64,000 bases of DNA from Saururus chinensis (lineage: Eukaryota > Streptophyta > Magnoliopsida > Piperales > Saururaceae): NCBI GenBank assembly GCA_035235625.1, contig CP141142.1, positions 21,276,995 through 21,340,994 on the forward strand, in the 5' to 3' direction. Both the position numbers and the translations under genes were made by a program. The notes under the pieces are model-generated. The model ran no database searches. It worked only from the letters and a program-made list of their open reading frames with translations, and was not told the DNA's origin. Positions 10,004 to 22,082 of this stretch are shown here, one piece after another; position 1 is the first letter of the stretch; every line of letters starts with the position of its first letter.

Positions 10004-10106
10004 GGGGCTCCAGGATGATGTGAATGGATGGTTGGAAGTGTTTGTTGGCCATCCCAAGATTGGAGACTTAGCTGCTGTGGCGAAAAAGGGTGAGACCAGT
10101 GCATGG
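10004..10106 (+). pseudogene. Captured fragment, OHCU-decarboxylase-like, copy 2
   Basis: The frame reads LGLQDDVNGWLEVFVGHPKI followed by GDLAAVAKKGETSA, preceded by a good 3' splice-site-like tract (TTTTTATTATCCTAG). It keeps the HPxIGD motif that copy 1 has lost. The two copies share flanking sequence from about 9,330 and 9,920 onward, so this is a tandem duplication of a captured exon with its intron edge. The donor assignment is tentative. Confidence 0.42.
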
Positions 10107-10929
10107 TTATCCTTAACTTGACTGCGAAATCACAGTCACTTGTGCACTATAATTTTAATACTTTGATGGATTCAATAGTATAGAAACATAAATATTGTAT
10201 CTAATTTTGCAGAGTGAATACTTTTCTTTAACCTAAGTTGCCAAAGGCCCAAGTGAAAGTTTCAGTCACGAATGAGTGAGTGCAATTCATTCTCTATTAA
10301 TTTCAGTGGTTGTTTTAGATAGCTGGTTATTCTATCTTTAGAAGTTTGAAAATTTATTTTGTTGTATCTGTGATATAGATATAATTTGTTATTAGTGAAT
10401 TCATTTTAGTTTTTTTTTATTATCTTCCCTTTTTTATCATTACTTACACTTGCCTTCAAATACCTTAATACTGGTATTCTTTGCTCGTCGTTTGAAATGG
10501 TGGTAAATATTTGTGGTTACCATATCCTTATTATGAACAGTTTTAGTTTGTACGTGTTTGTTGTTCACCCATTGTCATGTTTGTTTACGTTTTAACCAGG
10601 TAGGGGTTACATTGCATCAATTGTGTTCCTTCTATGATTGCTAATTTTGTAGGCGGTGGATAGTTTGTATCTGTTGTACTTTGTTGCTCTCTCAATGGGA
10701 ACTTGATGAGCTGATCCACCGACACATCTTTCTTTATTGCTATATCAGGAGTTACTCCCCGTATTGTTTAACATAAAACAGTTAGTGGTTTTGCTTCTGT
10801 CTTTTGTTGATTTTTTCATATTCAGGCATTTATGTTATCTTAGTTATTGTTTTCGTACATATCGTATAGTACATTGATGCATGAGCTTTTTGGATGGCAC
10901 TGTACAATATTAAATTGGAAGAGAGGAGG
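10107..10929. other. AT-rich intergenic stretch, nothing recognised
   Basis: No reading frame, repeat pair or motif here could be tied to a family. Composition and scattered T tracts resemble plant intron or intergenic sequence. Confidence 0.4.
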
Positions 10930-11610
10930 AAGATGGATGACAATAAACAAACTTGAGGCTGTTGTTCAATGTGGATTACTATAGATGGGACTCATATGGA
11001 GTTGCTTTATATGTGATATGTTACACGGCTCACATACGCATGTTTAAGCCTTGGCGCAAATGTGATAAATCCATAATGCTTGTTGTACTCGACATGTTCC
11101 AATTTATTGGGCGCAGAGACATGGCTGAATTAACAAGCTTAGAGGTCCTAGATGTTTGACGGTGGGTATTATCTGTATGGTCTTTGTATCGTTCATTTCG
11201 TTAAAACTTGGTGACTGGCACTGAAAGGAAGCCCTTAAGGGCTTAGATTTACTTGATATGTGATATTTTATATGGCTCACGTGCTGCATCTTCAAGACCT
11301 ACCGCAAATGTAAGAAATGCAGTACGATTTTTGTTGACAACATCTTGTTCCGGATTGTTGGGCATAGTAATATGTGTTTTGGGACGTAGTTTTGTTTCAG
11401 AATGTTTGGGCGAAAAAATTTACCGACATCTGTAAACATGACCCATCAAGCCTTACCGCAAATGTAAGAAATGCAAGGCTAGCATGCACGCACCTTCAAG
11501 CCTTGGCACAAATGTAAGAAATGCAGTATGATTTTAATTATTGACGTCTTGTTCTAAATTGTTGTGCAAAATGATATGTGTTTTGGGTCGTAGTTTTGTT
11601 TTAGGAAGTC
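10930..11610. repeat. Degenerate direct repeats around 'CTTCAAGCCTTGGCGCAAATGTAAGAAATGC'-type sequence
   Basis: Related segments recur at about 11,020-11,110, 11,270-11,410 and 11,440-11,600. They share GCAAATGTAAGAAATGCAGTA, the ACGTCTTGTTC / CATCTTGTTCC phrase and GATATGTGTTTTGGG with GTAGTTTTGTTT. Period and identity vary. Small open frames here (for example 10,953-11,159) follow no codon pattern I trust. Confidence 0.6.
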
Positions 11611-11617
11611 TTTAAAT

Positions 11618-13505
11618 TTTTCGATTTGCAAACTCAAGATCAATATGGTTGATTTATTAGACAAATGTACATACATGACTGCAGCCCTAAGTACTAGAGC
11701 CTTCTTATGGGCATGGCATGGTAGATATGTATGACAGAGTAGTATTTCCGTGGAGCTCTATCTAGTTTTTCCCTATATATGCCAACTGCTTTTAAGAATT
11801 GTGTCTGTGAGGTATGTCTGTAACTAATTTGGACTACACGTATATAAATCTATGTGTATATATTATTGTATTAAAACATGTTTCCCTTCATCAGTGTGGT
11901 TATATTGTAGCATGTTCAAGAATATATTGCTTGTTGATACTGGTTTATGAATAGGTAGGAATTTGTATATTTGGTGGAATAATTATATGCAAAAACCATA
12001 TAATCTCAAAAGAAAAACTCTCTTTGATTATCACTTCTTTAAATTTCGAAATTCACATGTTGAATGATAAGCTTGATTCTTCTGTTAAATTTCTCTTTAA
12101 AACACTTAAAGTCATTGTATCCAATTACTCAAAATTCGGGTAACCATACTTTTAAAAATTTTAAACGAATTATTATATCAATTAATATTTACTTATAGAG
12201 GTCATGTCATACAATTTTTCGATAGAATGTTGCTTCAGGATATCTTCAAAATTTTCGATTTGCAAACTCAAGATCGATATAGTTGATTTATTAGACAAAT
12301 GTACATACACGACTGCAACCCTAAGTACTAGAGCCTTCTTATGGGCATGGTGTGGCAGATATTTATGACAGAGTAGTATTTCCATGGAGCTCTATCTGAT
12401 TTTTCCCTATATGTGCCCACCTCTTTTTACAACTGTGTCTGTGAGGTATGTCTGTAACTAATTTGGACAACACGTCTATAAATCTATGTGTATATATTAT
12501 TGTATTAAAACATGTTTTCCTTCATCAGTGTGGTTATATTGTCGCGTGTTTAAGAATTGTATATTGCTCGTTGATCATGGTTTATGAATAAGTAGGAATT
12601 CGTATATTTGGTTGAATAATTATATGCAAAAACCATATAATCTCATAAGGAAAACTCTATTTGAATATCACTTCCTTAAATTGTGAATTTCACATGTTGA
12701 ATGATAAGCTTGATTCTTCTGTTAGATTTCTCTTTGAAACACTTAAAGTCATTGCATCCAATTACTCAATATTCGGGTAACCATACTTTTAAAAATTTTA
12801 AATGAATTATCATATCAATTAATGTTTACTTATAGATGTCATGCAGTACAATTTTCTGATAAAATTTTATTTCAAGAAGCCATTAAATATTTCAATTTGC
12901 AAACTCAAGATCGATATAGTTGATTTATTAGACAATTGTACATACACGACCACAACACTAAGCAGTAGAGCCTTCTTACGGGCATGGCATTGCAGATATC
13001 TATGACATAGTAGTATTTCTATGGAGCTCTATCTGATTTTTCCCTATATATGCCAACTACTTTTTAGAACTGTGTCAGTGACGTATGTTTGTAACTAATT
13101 TGGACTACACATATATAAATCTATGTATATATATTATTGTATTAAAACATGTTTCCCTTCACCAGTGTGGTTATATTATAGCATGTTCAAGAACCGTATA
13201 TTGCTCGTAGATCCTGGATTCTGAATTGGTAGGAATTCGTATATTTGGTGGAATAATTATATGCAAAAACCATATAATCTTAGAAGGAAAACTCTATTTG
13301 AACATCAGTTCTTTAAATTTCGAATTTCTCATGTTGAATGATAAGCTTGATTCTTCTGTTACATTTCTCTTTGAAACACTTAAAGTCATTGTTTTCAATT
13401 ACTCAATATTCGGGTAACCATAATTTTAAATATTTTAAAAGAATTATTATATCAATTAATCTTTACTAATAGAGGTCATGTCATACAATTTTTCTATAAA
13501 ATGTT
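11618..13505. repeat. Large tandem repeat, about 635 bp x 3
   Basis: Copies begin at ATTTGCAAACTCAAGATC near 11,618, 12,252 and 12,889. Each passes through ATTAGACAAATGTACATACA, CTAGAGCCTTCTTATGGGCATGG, GGAGCTCTATCT, GTGTGGTTATATTGT and GATAAGCTTGATTCTTCTGTT, and ends at AGGTCATG with a T-rich tail. Copies are clearly related but diverged. No frame is conserved across the three, so I read it as a non-coding higher-order tandem duplication. Confidence 0.88.
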
Positions 13506-14033
13506 GTTCACATAATTGCTAAGAAATAGATGTGCCCTGTAGCAGTCCAAAGAGATGTACACCAATCAAGTGTGTCAAAATTCCACAAGTTTCTACTTTA
13601 GTTATTATATTCACTAATGGTCCATTCTCAACTGGATACAATGCGGCATAATTAGGAAGTTTGAACCGCAATAGTGTTTAATAAGCGAACAATTATTTTT
13701 CACATGGTTTCAAACTAACTTAAACATAGAATTCTGTTTTTTAACCACACCATCTGCCATTTTTTTATAAGATTTGATTCATTCCAATAGATCGACTGAC
13801 AAATTGATGGTCAAACTTGAGATTCTAACTTATCTTTGATGTTGCATGGAAAGTATGATACTTATATTTGAACCCCTATGGTTATGACATAGGTTAAGTA
13901 TCATTATATGGTATGAAGTTATGCGTTATGATAAGTAGGTGTTCATGTATATAATATTACCAAAATTTATTAAAAAAATATGAATCAGTTCATGTTTTGT
14001 GATATGATAGACATAGATTTAATTACGTTTAGT
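13506..14033. other. Intergenic, nothing recognised
   Basis: Unique AT-rich sequence between two tandem arrays; no coding or structural signal seen. Confidence 0.4.
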
Positions 14034-14480
14034 TATACTTACTATTTTAATTTACGTAATTATGGGGATATGTTTATGATTTATGCTCTGGATTCTATAT
14101 GTTCGAATTCGATTTAATTTCCGCAATTTAGTGTGTGATGTGATTTTGAGGTTGTGGTTATATTAGGTATTCTTCATTCATATGTTATAAAAAATGATTT
14201 AGCTTCCATGATTTTGGTACGTAATATGTGGAAAAATATGCTTGTTTAAGGTAACACTAAGTATTTTTTGAATTGGCATAATTATGGAGATACATTCATG
14301 ATTTATTCCCTGGAGTCTATTTGTTCAAATTGGGTGTAGTTTTCATAATTTAGTGTGTGACATGATTTTGGCATTGTGTCTATATTAGGTGTCCTTCATT
14401 GCTATCTTTTCAAATTTGATTTAGTTGCCTTGATTTTGGAACGTACTATATGACGAAATATGCCTGCTTAAGGTCTAATT
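14034..14480. repeat. Direct tandem repeat, about 225 bp x 2, diverged
   Basis: Units at about 14,034-14,260 and 14,261-14,480 share the order TAATTATGGGGATA / TAATTATGGAGATA, CTGGATTCTAT / CTGGAGTCTAT, AATTTAGTGTGTGA, TATATTAGGTGT / TATTCTTCATT and the closing ATATGCTTGTTTAAGGT / ATATGCCTGCTTAAGGT. Non-coding. Confidence 0.75.
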
Positions 14481-15944
14481 AAGTATGTTGCTTTTTTAAC
14501 TATAACTAGGTGTATTAATTTGGGAATTGGTTTGATTTGCTGTGTAACGTGATGGGTTGAATAATTTTCTGATTATTCTATAGATGAACATTCCATATTT
14601 GGTACTAAACGTTTGCGTATAAAATTGTATTAGTATTACGCTAATTGAAAAAGAACCACTTATTTGAAACGTCCCCCACATATAGATCACCATCTTTGAG
14701 CAAATGCATGTTTCAATTAATTGGTACGTATATATTATTGTTTTCATTGTTTTTCGATATTGTTAATTCTTGCTATACAATTCTCTGATATGTGTATGCT
14801 GGTCAAATACTTATATTGTTGGTTTTTACCAATCTACATGCTAAAGCTGTTGATCATATTAAGTTAATTTGTTTATGTTTAGATAAAGAATTTTTCCAAC
14901 GATCATTTTGAGGGGTGTGGGACGTACAGGGAAGCAGTGATGGGTTGGGTGAGTAGCACTTGTGAGACAACTAAGATAATCAAAGTTTGTTTTGGTTTGT
15001 GAGGTTAGGATTTTCTACTGTTTGATCTCTAAACTTTTTTTGAGAAAAATTCTTATTTAGAGCTTATGAATAAATGAGTACGTCAAATTGGTTATAAGCT
15101 TAGTTTGAAAAAAAAACTAATTAAGAATGTCAATATATATTGCTTAAGTAATGTTGAATATTATTGTACTAATGCACAAAATTATTTAACCTGTTTATTT
15201 GTATATGAATAAAAAATTAACCAAAAAATTACACAAGAACCTAAATATTTTATATGAAAGTCCTATCCAATAAAACCTTTTTCCAATTATTGTCATAGAT
15301 AGCTTGATTCAATTGGGACATGTTAGACATCAATTGAACTTGATTAGCACATCAATCACATAGTTGGGATTTAAGAATATGATAGTGAATATGCTATGTT
15401 TAATGAAAGACAACGTTTGGTAAAAGTTTTATGAGAAAAAAAATAGTTTTATCTTCTTTTGCTCTTTCTTTGTATTTCATTAATCTATTTCAAGCTATAT
15501 TTATAGATTATCTTATTTTTCAAAGAGTAGTTTATCTTTTTCTATCTGCCATATCCTACTGCTTGATATTTTCATAGTTAATGTCTCTCTTCTTGAAGAA
15601 AATGAAAGTGTGGTACCTCTATGGATGATTCACATACCTTTGCTCGATATTTAACACCTTACCAGTCCACGTGAAGTAAATTTAGATGTGTGTTCAAACT
15701 TTAGTAATGCCATGGTTAGTCCATCAAACCTCAGTTGAGTCTTTGGTAGAAAATTGATTTTGGATGTCTACCTTGACCAAGAATTTATTAATGATAAGTT
15801 GCTAGCATGCTTGTATTAAATATAAAATATTGTGGGAGATGGAACCTTTTTTTAATAGAAAGGGAAATAGAACTTCTTTGGTCTGATTGATTATATAATA
15901 AAATAATTTTATTTAATAAAACCTACAGTTAAGGAAATTTAAAA
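14481..15944. other. Intergenic, nothing firm
   Basis: AT-rich, no gene supported. A phrase near 14,740-14,820 (TTTTCATTGTTTTTCGATATTGTTAATT ... CTCTGATATGTGTATG) recurs near 27,945-28,010, showing that non-coding segments have been copied to the F-box region. Confidence 0.45.
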
Positions 15945-17815
15945 TCTGTTTATGAAAGGCTATTAATATATGGCAAACTTTTTTTTCCAAATTTAACTAC
16001 ACTTTTATGTAGTATTTTGATTAAATAAAAATCTTTAAGTTTTTCATACTTCTCATATTTGTATTCAAACTTATATCCTGTATTCATTATTTGTGTGATC
16101 GAGTTAATTTATCTACTTGTTACTGCTTTTCATATCCAGACTCATATATATGTTTAACATACTTTTTTACTCAAAAAATATTTTCAAACAAAGGAAACAC
16201 CTTAAACTTCAAATATGTGGTCACAAGAAAAAATAGTATAAATCCAGCAAGGGTGAGAAAGATAGAATGATTGGTTTATTGGAAAAAACAAATGGAGTGC
16301 TTTTTTATTCTTGGAGTTAAAAGAATCTTGAGATATTTGTGTGAAAGGAGCTTGATTTAGTAGGTTTTTTTTCACTTAGAAAAAATTAAGATAGGCTTTG
16401 TATAGTAGGCGAAGACTAGGAAACAAGAAGATAACGTCGTGAGGAGGACTAAAAAAGGGATATTAAAATATATTGTGTCAACTTGCACATTTCCATAACA
16501 TTAATATATTGTACTGGCACATAAGGTAAGTTTGTCTATATGCGTTTGGTAGTCACATTTAGGTGTAATGTTAATTTATTTTAACAAGCTATACTATAGA
16601 AATATATTTGAATTTTCCATGTAGAAAAATTGGGTGCTGCATTTCAGTGGGGCCTTCGGCAACTCCGGTTAAAGAAAAATATTCACTATGCAAAATTAGA
16701 TATAAAGTTCACATTTCTATACTATTGAATCGATCGAAGTATTAAAATTATAGTGTACAAGTGACCATGATTCCGCACTCAAGTTATTTTGTAGCATCTA
16801 GGGAAAGACTTAATTGCTACTTTAGTTCTAAGTACTAACATGAGTGGTATGGCATATGACTTATCGTAATTGGCGTAATTATGGCTTTGTAAAGGTTTGG
16901 GTTCTATCACTGTCATGGTTGCTTTATATGCTTTTTTTGTTGAAATATGGTTCTTGATAAATACTTGAATTCTTTTTCCATATTTATATATATTTATGTT
17001 CATCAATTAAAAAAATTGATCTCAATTTTTATTTCATATTTACAAAAATCTTAAATAAATTACTTTGATACTCTCTTTGTCCCATGTTAATAATTGCGTA
17101 AAAAAATTTAATTTATAGAGCTTACACTTAACAAAAAATTGCCTCATAAAAGGCCATTAATATAGGACAAACTTTTTCTGAATTTAACTATAATATTCTA
17201 TATTATTTTGATTTAGTAATGAGCTTTAAGTTTTTGATACTTCTCATATTCGTATTCAAATTTATATTCTCTATTCATTATTTTTGTGATTAAGTTAATG
17301 TGTCTACTCGTTCCTGCTTTTCATATCCACACTAATAGAGCTTTAAGTTTTTGATACTTCTCATATTCGTATTCAAATTTATATTCTCTATTCATTATTT
17401 TTGTGATTAAGTTAATGTGTCTATTCGTTCCTGCTTTTCATATCCACACTAATATATATGTTTAGTAGTATTTTTTACTATAAAAGTATTTTTAAGAAAA
17501 GGAAACATCTTCAAATTGAATTCTATGCTTACAAGAAAAAATAGTAAAAATCCAGTTAGGGTGAGAGATAGGAGAGTTGGATGTTTTGGAAAAACAAATA
17601 GAGTGTTCTCTTGATTATTGGAGTTTATAAAAATTGACAAAGTTGTGTGAAAGTAGCTTGATTTAGTAGGTTTTTATTGGCTTCAAAAAAATTAAGGTGG
17701 ACTTTGTATGGTAGGCAAAATATAGGAAAGAAGAAGATAATCCTAATAAGGAGAACTAAAAAAGGAATATTAAAATATATTGTGTCAACTTGCACATTTT
17801 CATAAACTGTGTTTT
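15945..17815. repeat. Long direct duplication, about 560-660 bp, two copies
   Basis: Copy 1 (about 15,945-16,505) and copy 2 (about 17,145-17,815) share an ordered series of blocks: AGGCCATTAATATA-like start, CATACTTCTCATATTTGTATTCAAA, TGCTTTTCATATCCA, CACAAGAAAAAATAGTA, TCCAG with GGGTGAGA, TAGCTTGATTTAGTAGG, and TTAAAATATATTGTGTCAACTTGCACATTT. The copies are separated by about 640 bp of unrelated sequence. Confidence 0.82.
17221..17454. repeat. Near-perfect tandem repeat, 117 bp x 2
   Basis: GAGCTTTAAGTTTTTGATAC starts both copies (17,221 and 17,338). I see a single difference (CTACTCG versus CTATTCG). It lies inside the second copy of the longer duplication, so it postdates it. Confidence 0.95.
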
Positions 17816-19618
17816 CGCAATAAATATGTGTAGACATTAAATTATTCAATATATAGGAGTTGAACCCCATAACATGAGGGATTAAAAGCCCAAATAAAAA
17901 AACTACTCTAATGTAGAAGTATATGGTAGTTAAATAATTCACTTATTAAAAGGGCAAATAAAAAATGATTACTTGAATAGTTAGTAATCATTTCCAATTA
18001 TAATAACAAATATTATTAACCAGTAGTTATTTTTTTTATTATCAATGTAAGTAAATGCTATAACACATCATAAAAGTTAAGTGAAGAAAAAAGTAAACTA
18101 GACACTAGGTTTGGGAATACAAAGAATGTAAGCGTTCACCTTGTGACGTTGTCTGACACTTACGGCCATGAGCACTAAGTGTTAGTCTAAGTCCCAAGTA
18201 TAAGTTCATTTAGCGATGGAAAGGAAGTTCACGATTAAAAAAAAGGATGATAGGTTTTCTTCTCCCTCAAGCTTAGGGGTTTGTTGTATATTGGACCTCT
18301 GTTCGGGATCGATCATGTTTATAGTCTTAAAAGAGATATAACACCTACATAGTGCGTTTGAATTAGTGGGGTTTCAATAAAAATGGCACGATGAGTTTTT
18401 CAACTACATGGGTTCATTAGCCAATGTAAGTGTTAGTTTTGTGGCATAGATGGAGTTGACAAGAGTATAAAGGTTCTTTATAGAGTGGTAAACAATAAGA
18501 AGATCCTTGATGTTGTCACAACATTGGTATGACATTTCACTTTGGAAATAAATGAATGGATTATGAATGATTATTTATCAATTTGTTTACTACTATAATT
18601 ATAGTGTAAATCATAAAAGCAACCTTCGTAGTGTTGCTGCTAGATTAGTATGGCATTCACCTTAAAAATAAAAGAATGCACTCAAAATTCAGGCGGAACA
18701 GATACTTTGGATGAGTGAGCTTAATTTGGGTAATTGTTAGGTATGGCGTGGACGTTAGTTTCGTGTCACTTATCAAATAAAATTTTCTTTATTCAACAAA
18801 TTATTATTAGACTTATGTGTAAAGGTTTATAGGCATGTTACTGTCTATTTATTTTCAATTGGTTTTATTATGATTCTCATAAATGTATTATCGTAGGACA
18901 TGTTAGTTTATGTTGTGGTTGGGTATACTTAATAATATATTGTGATTTGGACTTTGTACCCCATCAAATGTTGACAAATGTTTAACAATATAAAATATTG
19001 CTCACAATGTATGATTATGATAAAAAACATATATTCTAATTTGTAATGTTATTGGCTATGATTTTCTTTAATTCACATATCACTAGGAAAAATATAATAC
19101 ATAAAATCGTAAATACTAGCATAGAAAATCTTGTTAATTTTTCCTCATATTGTTCTCTTTGTGGACAACTTTGAAGTTTTCCACTCATAGCAATTTTCCT
19201 TGGCGGCCATGTACATGCCAACAAGTCAATATGCACAAAATCATTATATGCATTTGGCAAAAGTAGTTGTACGGATATAACAATGATTAACCATTTATAT
19301 TTAATTTTATTACAGTAGATAGACAACAACTATGATTTTCATGGTCATAAGAATTACTATTCTATTGTTGTATGTTTTAGAATGTCAATTAATTTAGTTT
19401 GTCCATATTTTATTGAAATTATATGTATGGCAGTTCGAAAATGATAGTTTCAATTTAATTTCAAATATCATATTTTACCATGTTTTATGGTAGAGTTGAT
19501 AAATTTTATTTATTAATATCACTTTGTTATTTCCTCTATAGTCTCACATTGAATTTTGTTTTATCCATTTATCTTTTTGATATATTAGTTCAAATTATTT
19601 TTTTTGTAGATTTAAATA
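17816..19618. other. Intergenic / upstream of F-box paralogue F1
   Basis: No gene supported. A minus-strand open frame at 19,036-19,329 has a locally coding-like stretch (residues around HIDLLACTWPPRK), but no family is recognised and the frame starts and ends in low-complexity sequence. The last bases before 19,619 are T-rich and end TTTTTTGTAG, a plausible 3' splice site just ahead of the F1 ATG. Confidence 0.45.
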
Positions 19619-20796
19619 ATGTTGGCACTTCTTTATTTGGAATTGGATGTTTATGGTGAATATGAATGGACCCCTATTTTAACGACAATATATATCCCAA
19701 GTGATATATTATTTTTAATATTTTTGATGATGAATATTCATGGAATTTTACTAATTCAGTGTGAATCATGGAGGTGGAGGTGTGCACTTAGTACTTCAAT
19801 GTTTATTATCGAGCGGTGCATTCATTACTCAAGTACATTTGGTTATTTTATACAAAGGAATAGGTCTTCTTCATTGTCAAGATGGTTTCTTCCCATTGAT
19901 CCATGGTTGGCGGTAGAAAGTATTTGCACTTTAACATTCCTGAGCTTCTTGTTGTTGTTGCATCATCTATACATGGGCAATTGTTCGTGAAATCTACTAA
20001 GTCTTTGCTGCCAAGATATTATGTCTATCATACTACCACAGAGATGTGGGCGGTTCTCCAACGTTCGTGTATACTGTACCCTACTGCTAAATACATTATG
20101 GTTGTCAATCCATTTGAAGAATGGCGCTACAAGATTATATGGTTTTTTTGGCCAGATTGTGATAATAGCCTTTGTTGGTGTGAATATTTTGATTCAATGA
20201 CTTATAAATGGCGTTGGGGTAGTTCAACGTGCGTTCAAGCACCCTCTTAATTTGGTAAAGAGCCGCCCATTGTTGTTGGTCGTTTCTGTTATATATTGAT
20301 TGATTACTGTTGGATTCTTGAATTTGATGCTGGTAATCTTAAATCTAACTCGATTGTTTTGCCTGAAAATACTTATCCTCCAAGAAGTGGAAGAAGTGTA
20401 TTTATTGGGAGTAGAGAAGGGTCTTTGAATGTGCTACACATATATGACAATGTGTTGAATGTCTATACAATGGGTACTTATCCATCCCGCTCATGGAGTG
20501 TCCCACGCTGGTTTTCTATGGATTCTATTGAGTCTATCTTACCTAGAGTTACATGTTTTCTATTTTACACTGTTGACAGGATTCTATTGGTTGGGCTAAA
20601 ACACAACTATGTGTGGGATGTATACACGGAAGTATTTTATGAAGTAAGTGGAGTTTGCTTAAAGAGCTACAGTTCTAACATCTTTATATATCAAAGTGCT
20701 ATGACAGATACTCTAATGCCACATAGCCATTGTAAACCTTGCAACTGTAATGTTGATTGGAATATAATCGCTGGTCACTTGGAGCCCCTTGATTAA
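19619..20796 (+). pseudogene. F-box-like paralogue F1 (one frameshift, one internal stop)
   Basis: First of five same-strand paralogues. The N-terminus holds an F-box-like helix set (IPSDILFLIFLMMN, then CESWRWRCALSTSMFIIERC); the rest is the long C-terminal region typical of plant F-box proteins, probably for substrate recognition in an SCF ubiquitin ligase. A one-base deletion near 19,930 shifts the frame compared with F3 (ICDFNIPE there, IC then HFNIPE in the new frame here). An in-frame TAA at 20,248-20,250 lies just before the conserved FGKEP motif. The frame then runs on to a C-terminus KPCNCNVDWN...LEPLD. The ATG sits 10 bp after a TTTTTTGTAG splice-acceptor-like tract, suggesting a 5' UTR intron. 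Family membership is by internal comparison with F3-F5; which F-box subfamily is not resolved. Confidence 0.72.
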
Positions 20797-21060
20797 ATTA
20801 TCATATTGTTTTATGTGGGAAGGTTGTGGAAATGATGTGTTAAATTTTATTTTGTTTTGCATTGCAGTTTTTAGATTACTCTTCAGGAGTGTATCTTAGG
20901 AAGATACTTGCTTAGTGCATATTTTAATTCCATAGCTTATCTTTATTCTTGTAATAATAACAATATGTTTGTGAACATTTCTCTAGCTAATTGTGGTTAA
21001 TTTTATTTGGTCTTTTAAACCCATTGTATTATGGGATTCAATTTATATATTCAAAATTTA
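20797..21060. other. F1 downstream region
   Basis: AT-rich 3' flank with no gene. AATAA-like signals occur near 20,951 but I could not choose a polyadenylation site. Confidence 0.35.
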
Positions 21061-21632
21061 TGGCTTCTCAATATGCAGGGCCTCATTATTTGTAAGTTAC
21101 TTGATATGGTACTGCTTTAACTTCTTCCCCTTTGGAATTGCACATTTTGATTAAGAACTGGTAGTAAATATATAATCATGTCATTGGATAGAAATTATAT
21201 GTACTAATGCATTTTTCCTTCTATCTCTTGAGCGTCCACTTACTCTCGGCACCCCCCCTGCGTCCCCCCTCCTCAACCCCTGCTCATCCCCCTCCTCTCC
21301 CAATGCAACCCCCCTGCTCCTCAACCACTACTTGCCCCCCCTCTCCCCTTGGTCCCCCCTTGCTCCAGACCAAATGGTTTTTTTTTTAATTTATGTTCAA
21401 TATTTTCGGTTGTGCAACTCAAGATTTTAGGTATGCAAGCCGCGTGCTTGTTTTTGTTTTGAGTGACACCTTGTTTGTGTAAATGTGTGTTATCATCCAA
21501 TTTATTGTATCATATATTTCATTTTGGACGTGTTCGTTTGGGGTTTATACTTTTTTTATGATGAACCAAAATCGTACCATGTCGTGATAGACATGTCTTT
21601 TTATGACAATATGTTGTCTTCGTAATGTTAAG
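21061..21632 (+). promoter_or_regulatory. Duplicated upstream region of F2, with polypyrimidine insert
   Basis: 21,061-21,235 matches 23,095-23,270 and 24,545-24,745 (TTATTTGTAAGTTACTTGATA, TCATGTCATTGGATA, CCACTTACT). 21,405-21,632 matches 25,350-25,587 (TGCTTGTTT, GAGTGACACCTT, TGGGGTTTATACTTTTT, ATGACAATAT). The part present between them in the F3 copy is missing and replaced by the C-rich block 21,238-21,370. The upstream region was evidently copied together with the gene. Confidence 0.6.
21238..21370 (+). repeat. C-rich polypyrimidine block
   Basis: About 130 bp of almost pure C/T on the plus strand with seven or more runs of five to seven C, in a region otherwise AT-rich. Related upstream copies at 23.2 and 24.7 kb continue with ordinary sequence after ACTGTTGGCGAG, so the block is an insertion or replacement. 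The minus strand has G runs that could fold as G-quadruplexes. The proline-rich open frame over it is a composition effect. Confidence 0.7.
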
Positions 21633-22082
21633 ATGGTTCTCGCTCTTTTGTTCTTGGAAAATTGGGATGAAATTTATGGGGGGTTTGAAATTCCATATGA
21701 TATACTTTTCATCATATTTACAATGATGACGTGGATGCACTAGCACTAACTCGTCGCACATGTTGGAGATGGAGACGTACAATTTCTACTTCAATGTTTA
21801 TTGTTGAAAGATGCATTCTCTCATTTGGGACTTTCCACTACTTTCTTCAGCTACAAAGGTGCATTTCAATAGGTAGGCACTTTACACCCATAGATGCACG
21901 GTTACCATAAATGGCATTTGCAATTTCGATATTCTAGAATGTGTCATTGGTTGCATCGTCCATTTATGGTCATTTGCTCTTCAAATCTTCTTTTGTTGTT
22001 TGAAAAAGGGACTACATATATCATTCAACTATAAAAAAAAATCGGCAGTCATTCCACGTCCTGCAATTCGTTTCACATCTTG
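21633..22082 (+). pseudogene. F-box-like paralogue F2, truncated
   Basis: The 5' third of an F3-like gene: both start MVL.LLFL.NWDEIY.GFE.P and continue DILFIIFTMMT. A missing base near 21,733 (ATGACGTGG versus ATGACAGTGG in F3) breaks the frame inside the F-box, and a TAA appears near 21,908. DNA similarity to F3 is high, continues past these breaks (for example CGTTTCACATCTT) and stops at about 22,082, where unrelated sequence begins; the C-terminal half is gone. It is the most degraded family member and a recent relative of F3. Confidence 0.75.

Noticed and set aside
17060-17110. A second Stowaway MITE (TACTCTCTTTGTCCCATGTTAAT-like start)
   Set aside because: One plausible end only; no matching inverted end found within 300 bp.
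19036-19329. Minus-strand 97-residue frame as a gene
   Set aside because: A short coding-like stretch exists, but no family, splice sites or relatives were recognised.
21207-21389. Proline-rich open frame
   Set aside because: Product of the C-rich block; no start context, homology or continuation.
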